Assembly: GCA_016188005.1 (NCBI GenBank)
Contig: JACPIQ010000104.1
Location: 59,662 to 123,661, forward strand
Reading direction: 5' to 3'
Origin: Candidatus Rokuibacteriota bacterium
GTDB lineage: Bacteria; Methylomirabilota; Methylomirabilia; Rokubacteriales; CSP1-6
DNA: 64,000 nucleotides
Shown: positions 35,508 through 43,283 of the stretch, one piece after another
Layout of the letters: each line of letters begins with the position of its first letter
Numbering within the stretch: the stretch's first letter is position 1
Translations under genes and position numbers: made by a program
Notes under the pieces: generated by a model
The model's input: only the letters and a program-made list of their open reading frames with translations
The model's database searches: none
Told to the model about the DNA's origin: nothing

Positions 35508-37204
35508 TGCGCCACGCCCTTTTCGCGACGCTGGTGGTGACCCTCGCTGCCTGCGCGCGGCCGTCTCCCTCCGACCTGATCCTCGCCAGGGTCAACGGCG
35601 AGGCGATCACTGCCGCACAGCTGGACGAGGGTTTCACCGCGAACCACCAGGGCCATGGCGTGTTGCTGGCGGGACGCGGCGCGGTGCGCGACTTCCTCGA
35701 GCAGGTCATCGACAGGCGGCTCCTCGTCCAGGAGGCGCGGCGCATCGGCGGAGAGGAGCAGCCGGACATCCAGAAGTGGCGGGCTGCGCTGCGGGCCAAG
35801 CGCGCCGGGGAGGGACTGTTCAGGGCCGAGGTGACGAACAAGGTCGTCGTCCGGGAGGAGCAGGTGGCGGCGGTGTACTCGCAGCTCGGGGAGCGGTTCA
35901 GCGCCCGGCACATCCTCGTGAGCAGCCGCGAGGGAGCCGAGCAGGCCTTCGCGCGCATCAAGGCGGGCGAGGAATTCGGCGAGGTCGCCCGCCAGCTGTC
36001 CCGGGCCGCGACGGCGAACCGCGGCGGCGATCTCGGGATCGTGCAATGGGGGCGGCTGGACCCGACGCTGGAGAAGGCCCTGTGGGCGCTCGGGCCGGGG
36101 GACACGAGCGAGCCGTTCGAGTCCGAGGAAGGGTGGAACCTCCTGCACGTGACGGACCGGACATCGGAGGAGCTTCCGAAGCTGGGGGAGGCGCGTTCCC
36201 GGATCCGGGCCACCCTCGTCCAGCGGTTGACCAGGGCGGGGGCCGGGGCGCTCTTCCGCCGGCTCATGACGCAGTCGGGAGCCGTGATCGACGAGGCGCC
36301 CCTGGTCGCCGCGCTCGTCGCGGCCCCGGGGGCAGGCTCGGCCCCGACGGCGGTCGTCGTGGATGCCGCGGGTGAGCGGATCACCGTCGACCGGGCCCTC
36401 AAGCTCGTGAACGTCGAGGCCGCGAGGAAGCTGCCGCCGGACCGGATGCGCCGGCAGGCGCGAGGGGTGCTCGAGGCGGAGGTGTTCAGGATCCTCCTCG
36501 AGAAGGAAGGCTTGGCGCGCGGCTATGGGGACACGCCGGCGGTGCTGCGCGAGCTGGACGAGGGCACGGACGAGGCGATCTTCGAGCATCTGCTCGGCAG
36601 CGTGGTGCTGGCCAGGGTGCAGGTAGGCGACGCCGAGATCGAGGCGTATTACCGGAGCCACGCCAAGGAGTACACCGAGCCCGAGGCGATCCAGATCTCC
36701 GCCCTGCTGGTGGAGGGCGAGGACGAGGCGCAGGAGGTCCTGCGGGAGCTCCGCGGGGGAGCGGAGCTCGGGGCGCTGGCCCGGAGACGGTCCAAGGACC
36801 CGTCCACGGCGGCCTCGGGCGGGGAGATCCCGGGCTGGCTGACGCGGGGCAAGCTCGACCCCGCCGTCGAGGCGGTGGCCTTCTCGCTGAGGAGAGAGGG
36901 AACGCTGGGAGTCGCCAAGGTGTCGGCGGGGTATTTCGTGGTGCGGCTGGAGCGGCGCCGACCCGAGCGAGTCAAGCCGCTGGACGAGGTGAGGGAGGCG
37001 GCCAGGACAGCGGCTCTCCGCCAGCGTTCCCGCGAGGCGGTGAAGGGCTGGGTCACCAAGCTGCGCCAGGCCTCGACCATCGATGTGGATGACGCCGCCA
37101 TCGATCGCGCCATCGCCTCCTACGAGGCGTCTGCCGCGGAGAGGGCCCGGAAGGCCGAGGAGATGGAACGGGCGCACGGCGGCCGGGCGGCGCCGAAGCG
37201 ATGA
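35507..37204 (+). CDS. Parvulin-type peptidyl-prolyl isomerase lipoprotein
   Basis: 565 residues, ATG 35507 overlapping the previous stop. Lipoprotein signal VVTLAAC, lipid Cys near 15. A SurA/PpiC-like chaperone part begins VNGEAITAAQLDEGF. The first rotamase domain (~120-225) has FSARHILVSSREGAEQAFARI ending in ...WNLLHVTDR, and a second (~385-485) has EAIQISALLVEGEDEAQEVL and GGEIPGWLTRGKLDPAVEAVAF. Linker segments are helical. It isomerises X-Pro bonds and chaperones proteins in the periplasm. To my recollection a parvulin gene also accompanies omcS in Geobacter, so a filament-cytochrome chaperone is likely. Confidence 0.88.
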   Translation: MRHALFATLVVTLAACARPSPSDLILARVNGEAITAAQLDEGFTANHQGHGVLLAGRGAVRDFLEQVIDRRLLVQEARRIGGEEQPDIQKWRAALRAKRAGEGLFRAEVTNKVVVREEQVAAVYSQLGERFSARHILVSSREGAEQAFARIKAGEEFGEVARQLSRAATANRGGDLGIVQWGRLDPTLEKALWALGPGDTSEPFESEEGWNLLHVTDRTSEELPKLGEARSRIRATLVQRLTRAGAGALFRRLMTQSGAVIDEAPLVAALVAAPGAGSAPTAVVVDAAGERITVDRALKLVNVEAARKLPPDRMRRQARGVLEAEVFRILLEKEGLARGYGDTPAVLRELDEGTDEAIFEHLLGSVVLARVQVGDAEIEAYYRSHAKEYTEPEAIQISALLVEGEDEAQEVLRELRGGAELGALARRRSKDPSTAASGGEIPGWLTRGKLDPAVEAVAFSLRREGTLGVAKVSAGYFVVRLERRRPERVKPLDEVREAARTAALRQRSREAVKGWVTKLRQASTIDVDDAAIDRAIASYEASAAERARKAEEMERAHGGRAAPKR

Positions 37205-39204
37205 GGCCGTGCCTCTGGGGGCTGCTGGCACTGGCGGCGCTCGCGCTCGCCTCCTGCGCGCCGCCGGCGGGCGAGGGCCGCTTCGGTCGGCCCGCCGAGG
37301 GAGAGCGCCCCGCCCGCTTCGCGCCGAAGGCCTGCGTGGAGTGCCACGCCAAGCAGACGGCCGCCTACGGCGCCGAGAAGGTCGTGCATCGCCCCGTCAA
37401 GGAGGGAAAGTGCGAGAGCTGCCACCAGCGCCACGGGCTGGTGGGGGCCGCCATCATGGTCAAGGAGGGCCCTGAGCTCTGCTACGGCTGCCACGCACGA
37501 GAGAAGCAGGCGTTCGAGCGCGGCAGGCTTCACGGCGCGATCAAGGGCGCAGCGAAGGACTCCACGCAGAAGCGGACGGGATGCGTCTCCTGCCACGATC
37601 CCCACGCCTCCAGGGAGACAGGGCTGCTCCGGACCGCCGGCAGCGAGCTCTGCTTCACCTGTCACCAGCGGGCCCCGTTCGTGAAGAAGGTCGGTCACGC
37701 GCCGGTGACGCAAGGCTGCCGCACCTGCCACGACCCGCACGCCTCGCCCGAACCCAAAGGGCTCGTGAAGGCGGCCGGGGCGCTCTGTCAGGACTGCCAC
37801 AGCCTCGACACCCCGAAGGCGCAGGCCGCGCACGGCGGCTATCCCATGAAGGGGACCGTGTGCACCAGCTGTCATGCCCCCCACTCCTCGGTGCACCCGA
37901 AGCTGATCCGGGACGCGGCGCACGTCGTGATGGGCGACGGTGGCTGCTCCAACTGTCACGTGGACAGCAAGTCCGCGGCCCCCTTCAAGACCACGGGCGA
38001 GCCGCCAGCGCTCTGTCTCTCCTGCCACGGGGACGCCGAGAAGGCGCTCACGATGAAGGTCGGGCACGCGCCGTTCAAGAACGGCCAGTGCACGGTCTGC
38101 CACAGTCCCCACGCGACGGACTTCAAGGCGGTCCTGCTGTCGCCCGAGAGAGCGCTGTGCGTGACCTGCCACGACAAGGTGGGCGAGGCGCTCGCGGCCA
38201 GGGCGGTGCACAAGCCTGCCGGCGAGAAGTGCACCTCCTGCCACAACGCGCACGCCGCCCCCCAGAAGGGGCTGCTGGCCAGGAGCCCGGGCGAGGTCTG
38301 CCTCGGCTGCCACGTCAAGCAGGCAGCCGATCTGAAGCGGAAGTCGTCCCATCTCCCGTTCGCGACCGGCGACTGCACCTCGTGCCACAACCCGCACGGC
38401 TCCCGGGAGCCCAGGCTCCTGACGGCATCGGCGACCACCCTCTGCTACACCTGTCATGCCGACAAGGAGAAGGAGTTCGACAAGCTCACGGTGCACCGCC
38501 CGGTGGCCGCCGGGGAATGCATCCGCTGCCACAGCCCGCACGCCGGTGACCAGAAGCCGATGCTGGTCGCTCTCGAGGGGGAGCTCTGCGTGAGCTGCCA
38601 CGGCGCCCTGCTCGCGAAGGCGAAGGGGGGCAAGAGCCACTTGCCCTTCGAGGCCCGCCAGTGCAGTGCCTGTCACGTGCCCCACGCCAGCGACACGAAG
38701 AGCCTGGTCGCCGGGAAGGGGACCGAGGTGTGCACAGCCTGTCACGACGATCTCCTCGGGAAGGCGACGCCCGTCCTGAGCACGCACCTCCCGGTGAAGC
38801 AGGACTGCACGGCCTGCCACGAGCCCCACGCGAGCGTCAACGAGGCCCAGCTGAAACGGCCGCCGAAGGAACTGTGCCTGACGTGTCACACGAAGCTCGG
38901 CGACCGGATCAAGAAGGCCAAGGCCACGGTGCATCCCCCGGCGGCGAAGGGGGAGTGCGCCCAGTGTCATGCGGGCCACGAGTCGCGCCAGCCGAATCTG
39001 CTCAAGGCCAGCCCGCCCGCCGTCTGCACGACCTGTCACGCGGTGGCGGTGGCGAAGATCGTGAAGGCGCACGGGGGGGTGCCCATCACGAACGCCTCGT
39101 GCACCGGCTGCCATGATCCACACGTGTCGGACGGCGCCGGGCTCTTCCATCCCGTCGGCCACAAGCCATTCCTCGGAAAGGTGTGCTCGGCGTGCCACAA
39201 GTGA
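37201..39204 (+). CDS. 26-haem c-type cytochrome lipoprotein
   Basis: 667 residues, ATG overlapping the parvulin stop. Lipoprotein signal ALASC, lipid Cys near 19. I count 26 CXXCH sites, one per ~25 residues, in a regular alternation of LCxxCH and CxxCHxPHAS units (doubled CXXCH repeat), with single His residues between them as distal ligands. The last site is at the very C-terminus (CSACHK). Spacing and regularity imply a long linear haem chain; being lipid-anchored, it probably lines the periplasm or outer-membrane face. It overlaps the 16-haem gene by four bases. My recollection is that the Geobacter omcS neighbourhood also encodes a cytochrome of about 26 haems. Confidence 0.88.
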   Translation: MRPCLWGLLALAALALASCAPPAGEGRFGRPAEGERPARFAPKACVECHAKQTAAYGAEKVVHRPVKEGKCESCHQRHGLVGAAIMVKEGPELCYGCHAREKQAFERGRLHGAIKGAAKDSTQKRTGCVSCHDPHASRETGLLRTAGSELCFTCHQRAPFVKKVGHAPVTQGCRTCHDPHASPEPKGLVKAAGALCQDCHSLDTPKAQAAHGGYPMKGTVCTSCHAPHSSVHPKLIRDAAHVVMGDGGCSNCHVDSKSAAPFKTTGEPPALCLSCHGDAEKALTMKVGHAPFKNGQCTVCHSPHATDFKAVLLSPERALCVTCHDKVGEALAARAVHKPAGEKCTSCHNAHAAPQKGLLARSPGEVCLGCHVKQAADLKRKSSHLPFATGDCTSCHNPHGSREPRLLTASATTLCYTCHADKEKEFDKLTVHRPVAAGECIRCHSPHAGDQKPMLVALEGELCVSCHGALLAKAKGGKSHLPFEARQCSACHVPHASDTKSLVAGKGTEVCTACHDDLLGKATPVLSTHLPVKQDCTACHEPHASVNEAQLKRPPKELCLTCHTKLGDRIKKAKATVHPPAAKGECAQCHAGHESRQPNLLKASPPAVCTTCHAVAVAKIVKAHGGVPITNASCTGCHDPHVSDGAGLFHPVGHKPFLGKVCSACHK

Positions 39205-40457
39205 GCCTGCGCTGGTCGCGTCTGCTGCTGTTCGGCCTCGCCATCGGCACGCTGACGTTGCTGGGGCGTTCGGTGCCCGTGCCGGCCCAGGTGGAGCTCA
39301 AGGCCAAGGGGGCGGATCTCTGCCTGCCCTGCCACGCCGAGCTCAGGCAGAAGTTCAGCGGCCCCTACGTCCACACGCCGCTCAAGACGGGGAACTGCGA
39401 GGGCTGCCACAATCCCCACGCCGCCAGGTTCCCGAAGCTCCTGGCGAAGCAGGGCGGCGAGCTCTGCTTCGCCTGCCACGCCAAGGCCAGGGCGGCCTTC
39501 GCCAAGAAGGTGGTGCACCGGCCGGTGCGGGACGGGCAGTGCACCGCCTGCCACGACCCGCACGCGGGGCGCGAGAAGTTCCAGCTCACCCGGGCCGGCG
39601 GCGCGCTCTGTCTCACCTGCCACGCGCGACTGGTGGAAAAGCCGAAGGCCGTCTCCCATGCGCCGTTCAAGGACGGGGAGTGCATGCTGTGTCACGACCC
39701 GCACGCCTCCGATGAGCGCGCGCTGCTCACGGCGCGCTCCGGGGACCTCTGTCAGTCCTGCCACGACCTCAAGGCGCCCCGCGTGAGCAGAGCGCACGGG
39801 CCCTTCTCCGTGGAGAAGGCCGCGTGCGAGCAGTGCCACAGCCCACACGCCTCTGACGGGAAGGCGCTGGCGAAGCCCGTGAGCCACAGGCCCTTCGCCC
39901 AGGGCCGCTGCGGTTCCTGCCATCAGGTGGGGTCTCCCGACCCGCGGCAGACGGTCCTGATCGGAAAAGACCTCTGCCTCACGTGTCACCCGGCGATGGC
40001 GCAGGAGATGAAGAAGAAGACGGTGCACGCGCCCGTGAGGGCGGGCCAGTGCACGGCCTGCCATCAGCCCCACGGCTCGGAGGTGAAGGGCCTCCTCGTG
40101 TCCAGCGAGCGGGAGGCCTGTCTCACGTGCCACCAGAAGGTCCAGGAGCGCATCAAGGCGTCACGGTCGGTGCATCCCGAGAAGGCCGGTGAGGGGCGAT
40201 GCACGATCTGCCACGCTCCGCATGGCTCGGAGCAGCCGAAGCTGGCTTCGGGCGAGCCGCTCAAGGTCTGCGCCTCCTGCCACGCCTCGCACGCGGGATT
40301 GTCGCACCCGATGGGCGCGGGCATCGTGGACCCGCGGACGAAGACGACGCTCACGTGCCTGTCGTGCCACGACGTGCACGGCACGGCGCTGCCGAACCTG
40401 CTGACCTTCGCCAAGGAGCGGGCGCTCTGCATCCAGTGCCACAAGGCCCTCCGCTGA
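39201..40457 (+). CDS. 16-haem c-type cytochrome
   Basis: 418 residues from GTG 39201, overlapping the previous stop. Signal peptide ends VPAQ or nearby. I count 16 CXXCH sites in the same LCxxCH / CxxCHxPHAS alternation as the 26-haem neighbour, so the two are paralogues of different length. A variation is CHQVGSPDPRQ at site 9. The C-terminus is CIQCHKALR. Likely a periplasmic electron wire partner of the 26-haem lipoprotein. It is the last gene of the filament cluster; a hairpin follows. Confidence 0.88.
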   Translation: MSLRWSRLLLFGLAIGTLTLLGRSVPVPAQVELKAKGADLCLPCHAELRQKFSGPYVHTPLKTGNCEGCHNPHAARFPKLLAKQGGELCFACHAKARAAFAKKVVHRPVRDGQCTACHDPHAGREKFQLTRAGGALCLTCHARLVEKPKAVSHAPFKDGECMLCHDPHASDERALLTARSGDLCQSCHDLKAPRVSRAHGPFSVEKAACEQCHSPHASDGKALAKPVSHRPFAQGRCGSCHQVGSPDPRQTVLIGKDLCLTCHPAMAQEMKKKTVHAPVRAGQCTACHQPHGSEVKGLLVSSEREACLTCHQKVQERIKASRSVHPEKAGEGRCTICHAPHGSEQPKLASGEPLKVCASCHASHAGLSHPMGAGIVDPRTKTTLTCLSCHDVHGTALPNLLTFAKERALCIQCHKALR

Positions 40458-40470
40458 CCGCCATCTAAGG

Positions 40471-40505
40471 CCGGCCCTGGGGCGCACGCGCCCCACGGTG
40501 GCCGG
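40471..40505 (+). terminator. Hairpin at the end of the filament-cytochrome cluster
   Basis: GGGGCGC-AC-GCGCCCC (40479-40494) is nested within CCGGCC (40471) and GGCCGG (40500). It is followed by the palindrome GCCTCG-C-CGAGGC at 40509-40521. It lies 14 bases after the stop and before the next promoter. No U-tract. Confidence 0.5.
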
Positions 40506-40576
40506 GATGCCTCGCCGAGGCCTGCACTTTCCTCCCCCGGAGCCCTATCTTTCAATCTGTTAGAGCCCGTCCAGCC

Positions 40577-40591
40577 TGGCACAGAGGTTGC
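40577..40591 (+). promoter_or_regulatory. Sigma-54 promoter of the selenoprotein / quinol-cytochrome cluster
   Basis: TGGCACAGAGGTTGC is a full -24/-12 match. Predicted +1 is about 40603, giving a 35-base leader that contains GGAGGG before ATG 40638. Confidence 0.72.
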
Positions 40592-40637
40592 GTGGAGCCT
40601 CTACGAGCGGCTCCCAACAAATAGGCAGGAGGGCGGA

Positions 40638-41108
40638 ATGCGGAAAGGCGGAGAAGCAGCTTCGGAGGCGAGGCCAGTGGGCGCGCGTTCTCGGCTCGTG
40701 GGGGCGATCGTCGCCGCCGTCGCGGTCGCGGCGTTGGCGGCGGCTGTCTGGCGTCCCGACGCTTCGCCGGCGAGGGCGGATGGCCCGGCACTGGCGCGGG
40801 GTGCGCCCGCGGCGGTCGTGGCGCGCCGGGAGACGCGGCCGACGCTGGAGCCGGCGCGGTTCGTCGGCAAGGCGCGGACCGCACACCAGGTCGCCCGCGA
40901 CATCCCCGACGTCCTCGACCAGCTGTACTGCTACTGCGAGTGCGACAAGCACATGGGGCACAGGAGCCTGCTCTCGTGCTACACCGACGGGCACGCCGCC
41001 ACCTGAGACATCTGCATGGACGAGGCGCTGGATGCGTCTCGCATGGTGAAAGCCGGGTACCCCGTGACCCGCATCCGTGCCGAGATCGACCGCAAGTACG
41101 GACGATGA
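40638..41108 (+). CDS. PCYCGC-family protein with probable selenocysteine (TGA 41004-41006)
   Basis: 156 residues if the in-frame TGA at 41004-41006 is read as selenocysteine (residue 123); 122 if it stops. Membrane anchor or signal at ~18-38. The conserved block has CYCEC (98-102), C114 and U-D-I-C (123-126), then DEALDASRMVKAGYPVTRIRAEIDRKYG up to the real stop. In PCYCGC-motif proteins (PF13798) a Cys normally stands where TGA is here, and the downstream helix is the conserved family C-terminus. The next gene's ATG overlaps the distal stop (ATGA), as in coupled operons. A SECIS-like hairpin lies 22 bases after the TGA. Function unknown; a metal or thiol redox role outside the cytoplasmic membrane is likely. 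Confidence 0.82.
41021..41041 (+). promoter_or_regulatory. Candidate bacterial SECIS element
   Basis: Stem CGAGGCGC (41021-41028) pairs with GCGUCUCG (41034-41041), 8 bp with one G-U, closing a five-base loop UGGAU. The loop starts 22 bases after the TGA and has G at its second position. This fits the usual bacterial rule as I recall it: small apical loop with an early G, about 16-37 bases after UGA. Confidence 0.7.
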
Positions 41109-43045
41109 TCCGCGGCCTGCTGGTGACCGCGCTGGTGACGCTCCTGCCCGCCCTCGTGGCGGCCCATGGCGAGCACGGCCCGGCGGCCCCGCTGGGCGCC
41201 TCCGCCACGGTGGCCGGGTACGAGATCGAGCTGCTGAGCGGGAGGGGTGCACTCCGGCCGGGAGAGCAGGGGGAGGTGGTGGCCAAGGTCGGCCGCGCCG
41301 GCTCTTTCGCGCCGATCTCGGGCGGCACCGTGCTGATCGGGTTCGGCGCCGATGGCGCGCTGCAGGAGCCGCAGGCGGCCCGCGAGGTGACCTGGGCGGG
41401 CAGCTACGTCGTGACCGTGACCCCCGCGCGGAGCGGGGAGCATCGCGTGCGCGTGGTGCTGGCGGCCCTCGAGGGGCGCCGCTTCGAGCCTGCCCTGGTG
41501 CTGGAGATGCCGATCACCGTGTCGGGCGCCGCGGGCATGGGCGCGGCCGCGTGGACGCTGGTGGCCTTGCTGGGCGGGGGCGCGCTGGCGGGGCTGTACC
41601 TGGTGGGGATGCGGAGCCGGCTCGGCGTGGCCTCGCGAGAGCCCGTGAACCTCTTGGCCGTGCCGTGGCTCCGCCGGACCCTGACCTCGCGCGTGTTCCA
41701 GCCTGCGCTGCAAGTCCCGCTGCTCCTGCTCATGGGCGTGATCGTCGTCCTGGGCTTCGTCGATGTCCAGGAGGGCGGCGTCAACCTCGCCACCAAGCTC
41801 ACCTGGACGATCTGGTGGGCCGGCATCATCTTCACCTTCGTGCTCGTCGGGCGCGTCTGGTGCCTGGCCTGTCCCTTCGGCGCGCTCAACGAGTGGACCT
41901 CGCGGCTGGCGGGGGCGGCCCGTCGGCTGCCGAAGCCCTTCCGCAACATCTCGTGGGCCACGGGAATGTTCGTCCTGCTCACCTGGGCCGACGAGCAGCT
42001 GGGGGTGGTGCGCTCCCCGCAGGTCACGGCGTGGATCGTGGTGTTCTTCGCCGTGTTCGCGGTGGCGGTGGGCCTCGTCTTCGAACGCCGGAGCTTCTGT
42101 CGCTACCTCTGCCCCATCGGCGGGCTCATCGGGATCTACTCCATGACCGCGCCCGTGGAGCTCCGGAGGAAGGACGAGGCGCAGTGCCGGAGCCACCGCG
42201 ACAAGGAGTGCTATCAGGGCGGCGCCGGCGGCCGGGGCTGCCCCATGCTGGAGTTCCCGCAGGCGCTCGACCGCAACAATTACTGCACGCTCTGCGGGGA
42301 ATGCCTCAGGGCCTGCTCGCGGGACAACCTGGCGCTGCGCTTCCGGGCCTTCGGCAAGGATCTCTGGGCCTCAGGGCGGCGGCTCCTCGACGAGTCGTAC
42401 CTTGCCGTGGCCCTCGTGGGCATCACCCTGGTGGTGACGGCGCAGATGCTGTCGGCCTGGCCGGGCCTGATTTCCCAGCTGGCCCGCTGGCTGCCGGGCT
42501 GGGTGCGCGGCGCGCTCAGGCCCGTCACCTATCTCGGGATGATCGAGTCTGGCATTCTCCTGGTCGGGGCGCTGGTGATCGTTCCCGCCCTGGTGTACGG
42601 GGGCGCCCGGCTGGCCGATCGGCTTGCGGGCGCACAGGGGCTCGGGTCCCGGCGCACCTTCGTCACGTTCGGCTACATGTTCGTCCCCGTGGGGCTCGCC
42701 CTGCACCTGGCCCACAACCTCGCCCACCTGCTCCTCGAGGGCGGGGGGATCGTGCCCGCGGTCCAGCGGGCGGTGGCGACGTACACGCCGCTGTCGCTGG
42801 GCGCTCCCGGCTGGATGCCGGCGCCGCTGGCCTCCGAGGCGGTGGTCGGGCTCCTGCAGATGGGCATCCTCGCGGGCTTCTTCGTGCTGTCGCTGGTGGC
42901 CGGACAGCGGATCGCGCTCCGCGTGTACGCCGATCCGCGAGCCGCCCGCCGCGCGCTGGCGCCCATGGCGGCGCTATCCTTCGCGTTCACCGTGGCGGGC
43001 ATCGTGCTGCTGAACCAGCCGATGGGCATGCGCCACGGGATGTGA
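41105..43045 (+). CDS. NapH/CcoG-like polyferredoxin membrane protein
   Basis: 646 residues, ATG overlapping the selenoprotein stop. Signal peptide ends VAAHG. An exported beta-sandwich (~25-145; TVLIGFGADGALQEPQ, SYVVTVTPARSGEHRVRV) of YtkA/FixH type comes first. About eight membrane helices follow, with cytoplasmic motifs CLACPFGALNEW and CRYLCPIGGLIGIY (Cx3CP type), a CYQGGAGGRGCP stretch and CTLCGECLRAC for [4Fe-4S] clusters. Such proteins pass electrons across the membrane to or from exported redox enzymes. The fused exported domain and the preceding PCYCGC protein hint at delivery of reducing power to periplasmic cofactor assembly. Confidence 0.83.
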   Translation: MIRGLLVTALVTLLPALVAAHGEHGPAAPLGASATVAGYEIELLSGRGALRPGEQGEVVAKVGRAGSFAPISGGTVLIGFGADGALQEPQAAREVTWAGSYVVTVTPARSGEHRVRVVLAALEGRRFEPALVLEMPITVSGAAGMGAAAWTLVALLGGGALAGLYLVGMRSRLGVASREPVNLLAVPWLRRTLTSRVFQPALQVPLLLLMGVIVVLGFVDVQEGGVNLATKLTWTIWWAGIIFTFVLVGRVWCLACPFGALNEWTSRLAGAARRLPKPFRNISWATGMFVLLTWADEQLGVVRSPQVTAWIVVFFAVFAVAVGLVFERRSFCRYLCPIGGLIGIYSMTAPVELRRKDEAQCRSHRDKECYQGGAGGRGCPMLEFPQALDRNNYCTLCGECLRACSRDNLALRFRAFGKDLWASGRRLLDESYLAVALVGITLVVTAQMLSAWPGLISQLARWLPGWVRGALRPVTYLGMIESGILLVGALVIVPALVYGGARLADRLAGAQGLGSRRTFVTFGYMFVPVGLALHLAHNLAHLLLEGGGIVPAVQRAVATYTPLSLGAPGWMPAPLASEAVVGLLQMGILAGFFVLSLVAGQRIALRVYADPRAARRALAPMAALSFAFTVAGIVLLNQPMGMRHGM

Positions 43046-43224
43046 TGGATGCCCCTTGGGACAAGCCTTCCCACCGGGAGTGGGTTCGAGGTACAGTTCA
43101 GCGGTCCGGAAACGGATCGCCCCTGTGGCGTGGCGGTGCTCGACGACGCGCGCGTGCGTCACGCCCGCACGTCGGGGGCGCTCCCGCCGACGCTCGAGTG
43201 GCGTCGGTCGAGGCAGTATCAGCC

Positions 43225-43254
43225 AGCCGCCGGGAGGCCGGCCTCGCGGCGGCT
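43225..43254 (+). repeat. Hairpin in the leader of the tetrahaem cytochrome gene
   Basis: AGCCGCCG (43225) pairs with CGGCGGCT (43247-43254); between them GAGGCC-GGCCTC is itself a palindrome. It lies about 30 bases before ATG 43284 in a 238-base gap where no gene is evident. Possible partial terminator or mRNA-processing site inside the operon. Confidence 0.5.
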
Positions 43255-43283
43255 GCCGGCCCCCCCGGCGGAAAGGGTTGACC

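Noticed and set aside
25267..40457. CRISPR-like periodic repeats in the cytochrome genes
   Set aside because: The periodicity is coding: regularly spaced CXXCH codons in real frames, with no identical direct repeats or spacers.
41004..41006. TGA as a simple nonsense mutation making the PCYCGC gene a pseudogene
   Set aside because: The frame, family C-terminus and coupled overlap with the next gene remain intact beyond it, and a SECIS-like hairpin follows. Not fully excluded without the genome's sel genes.
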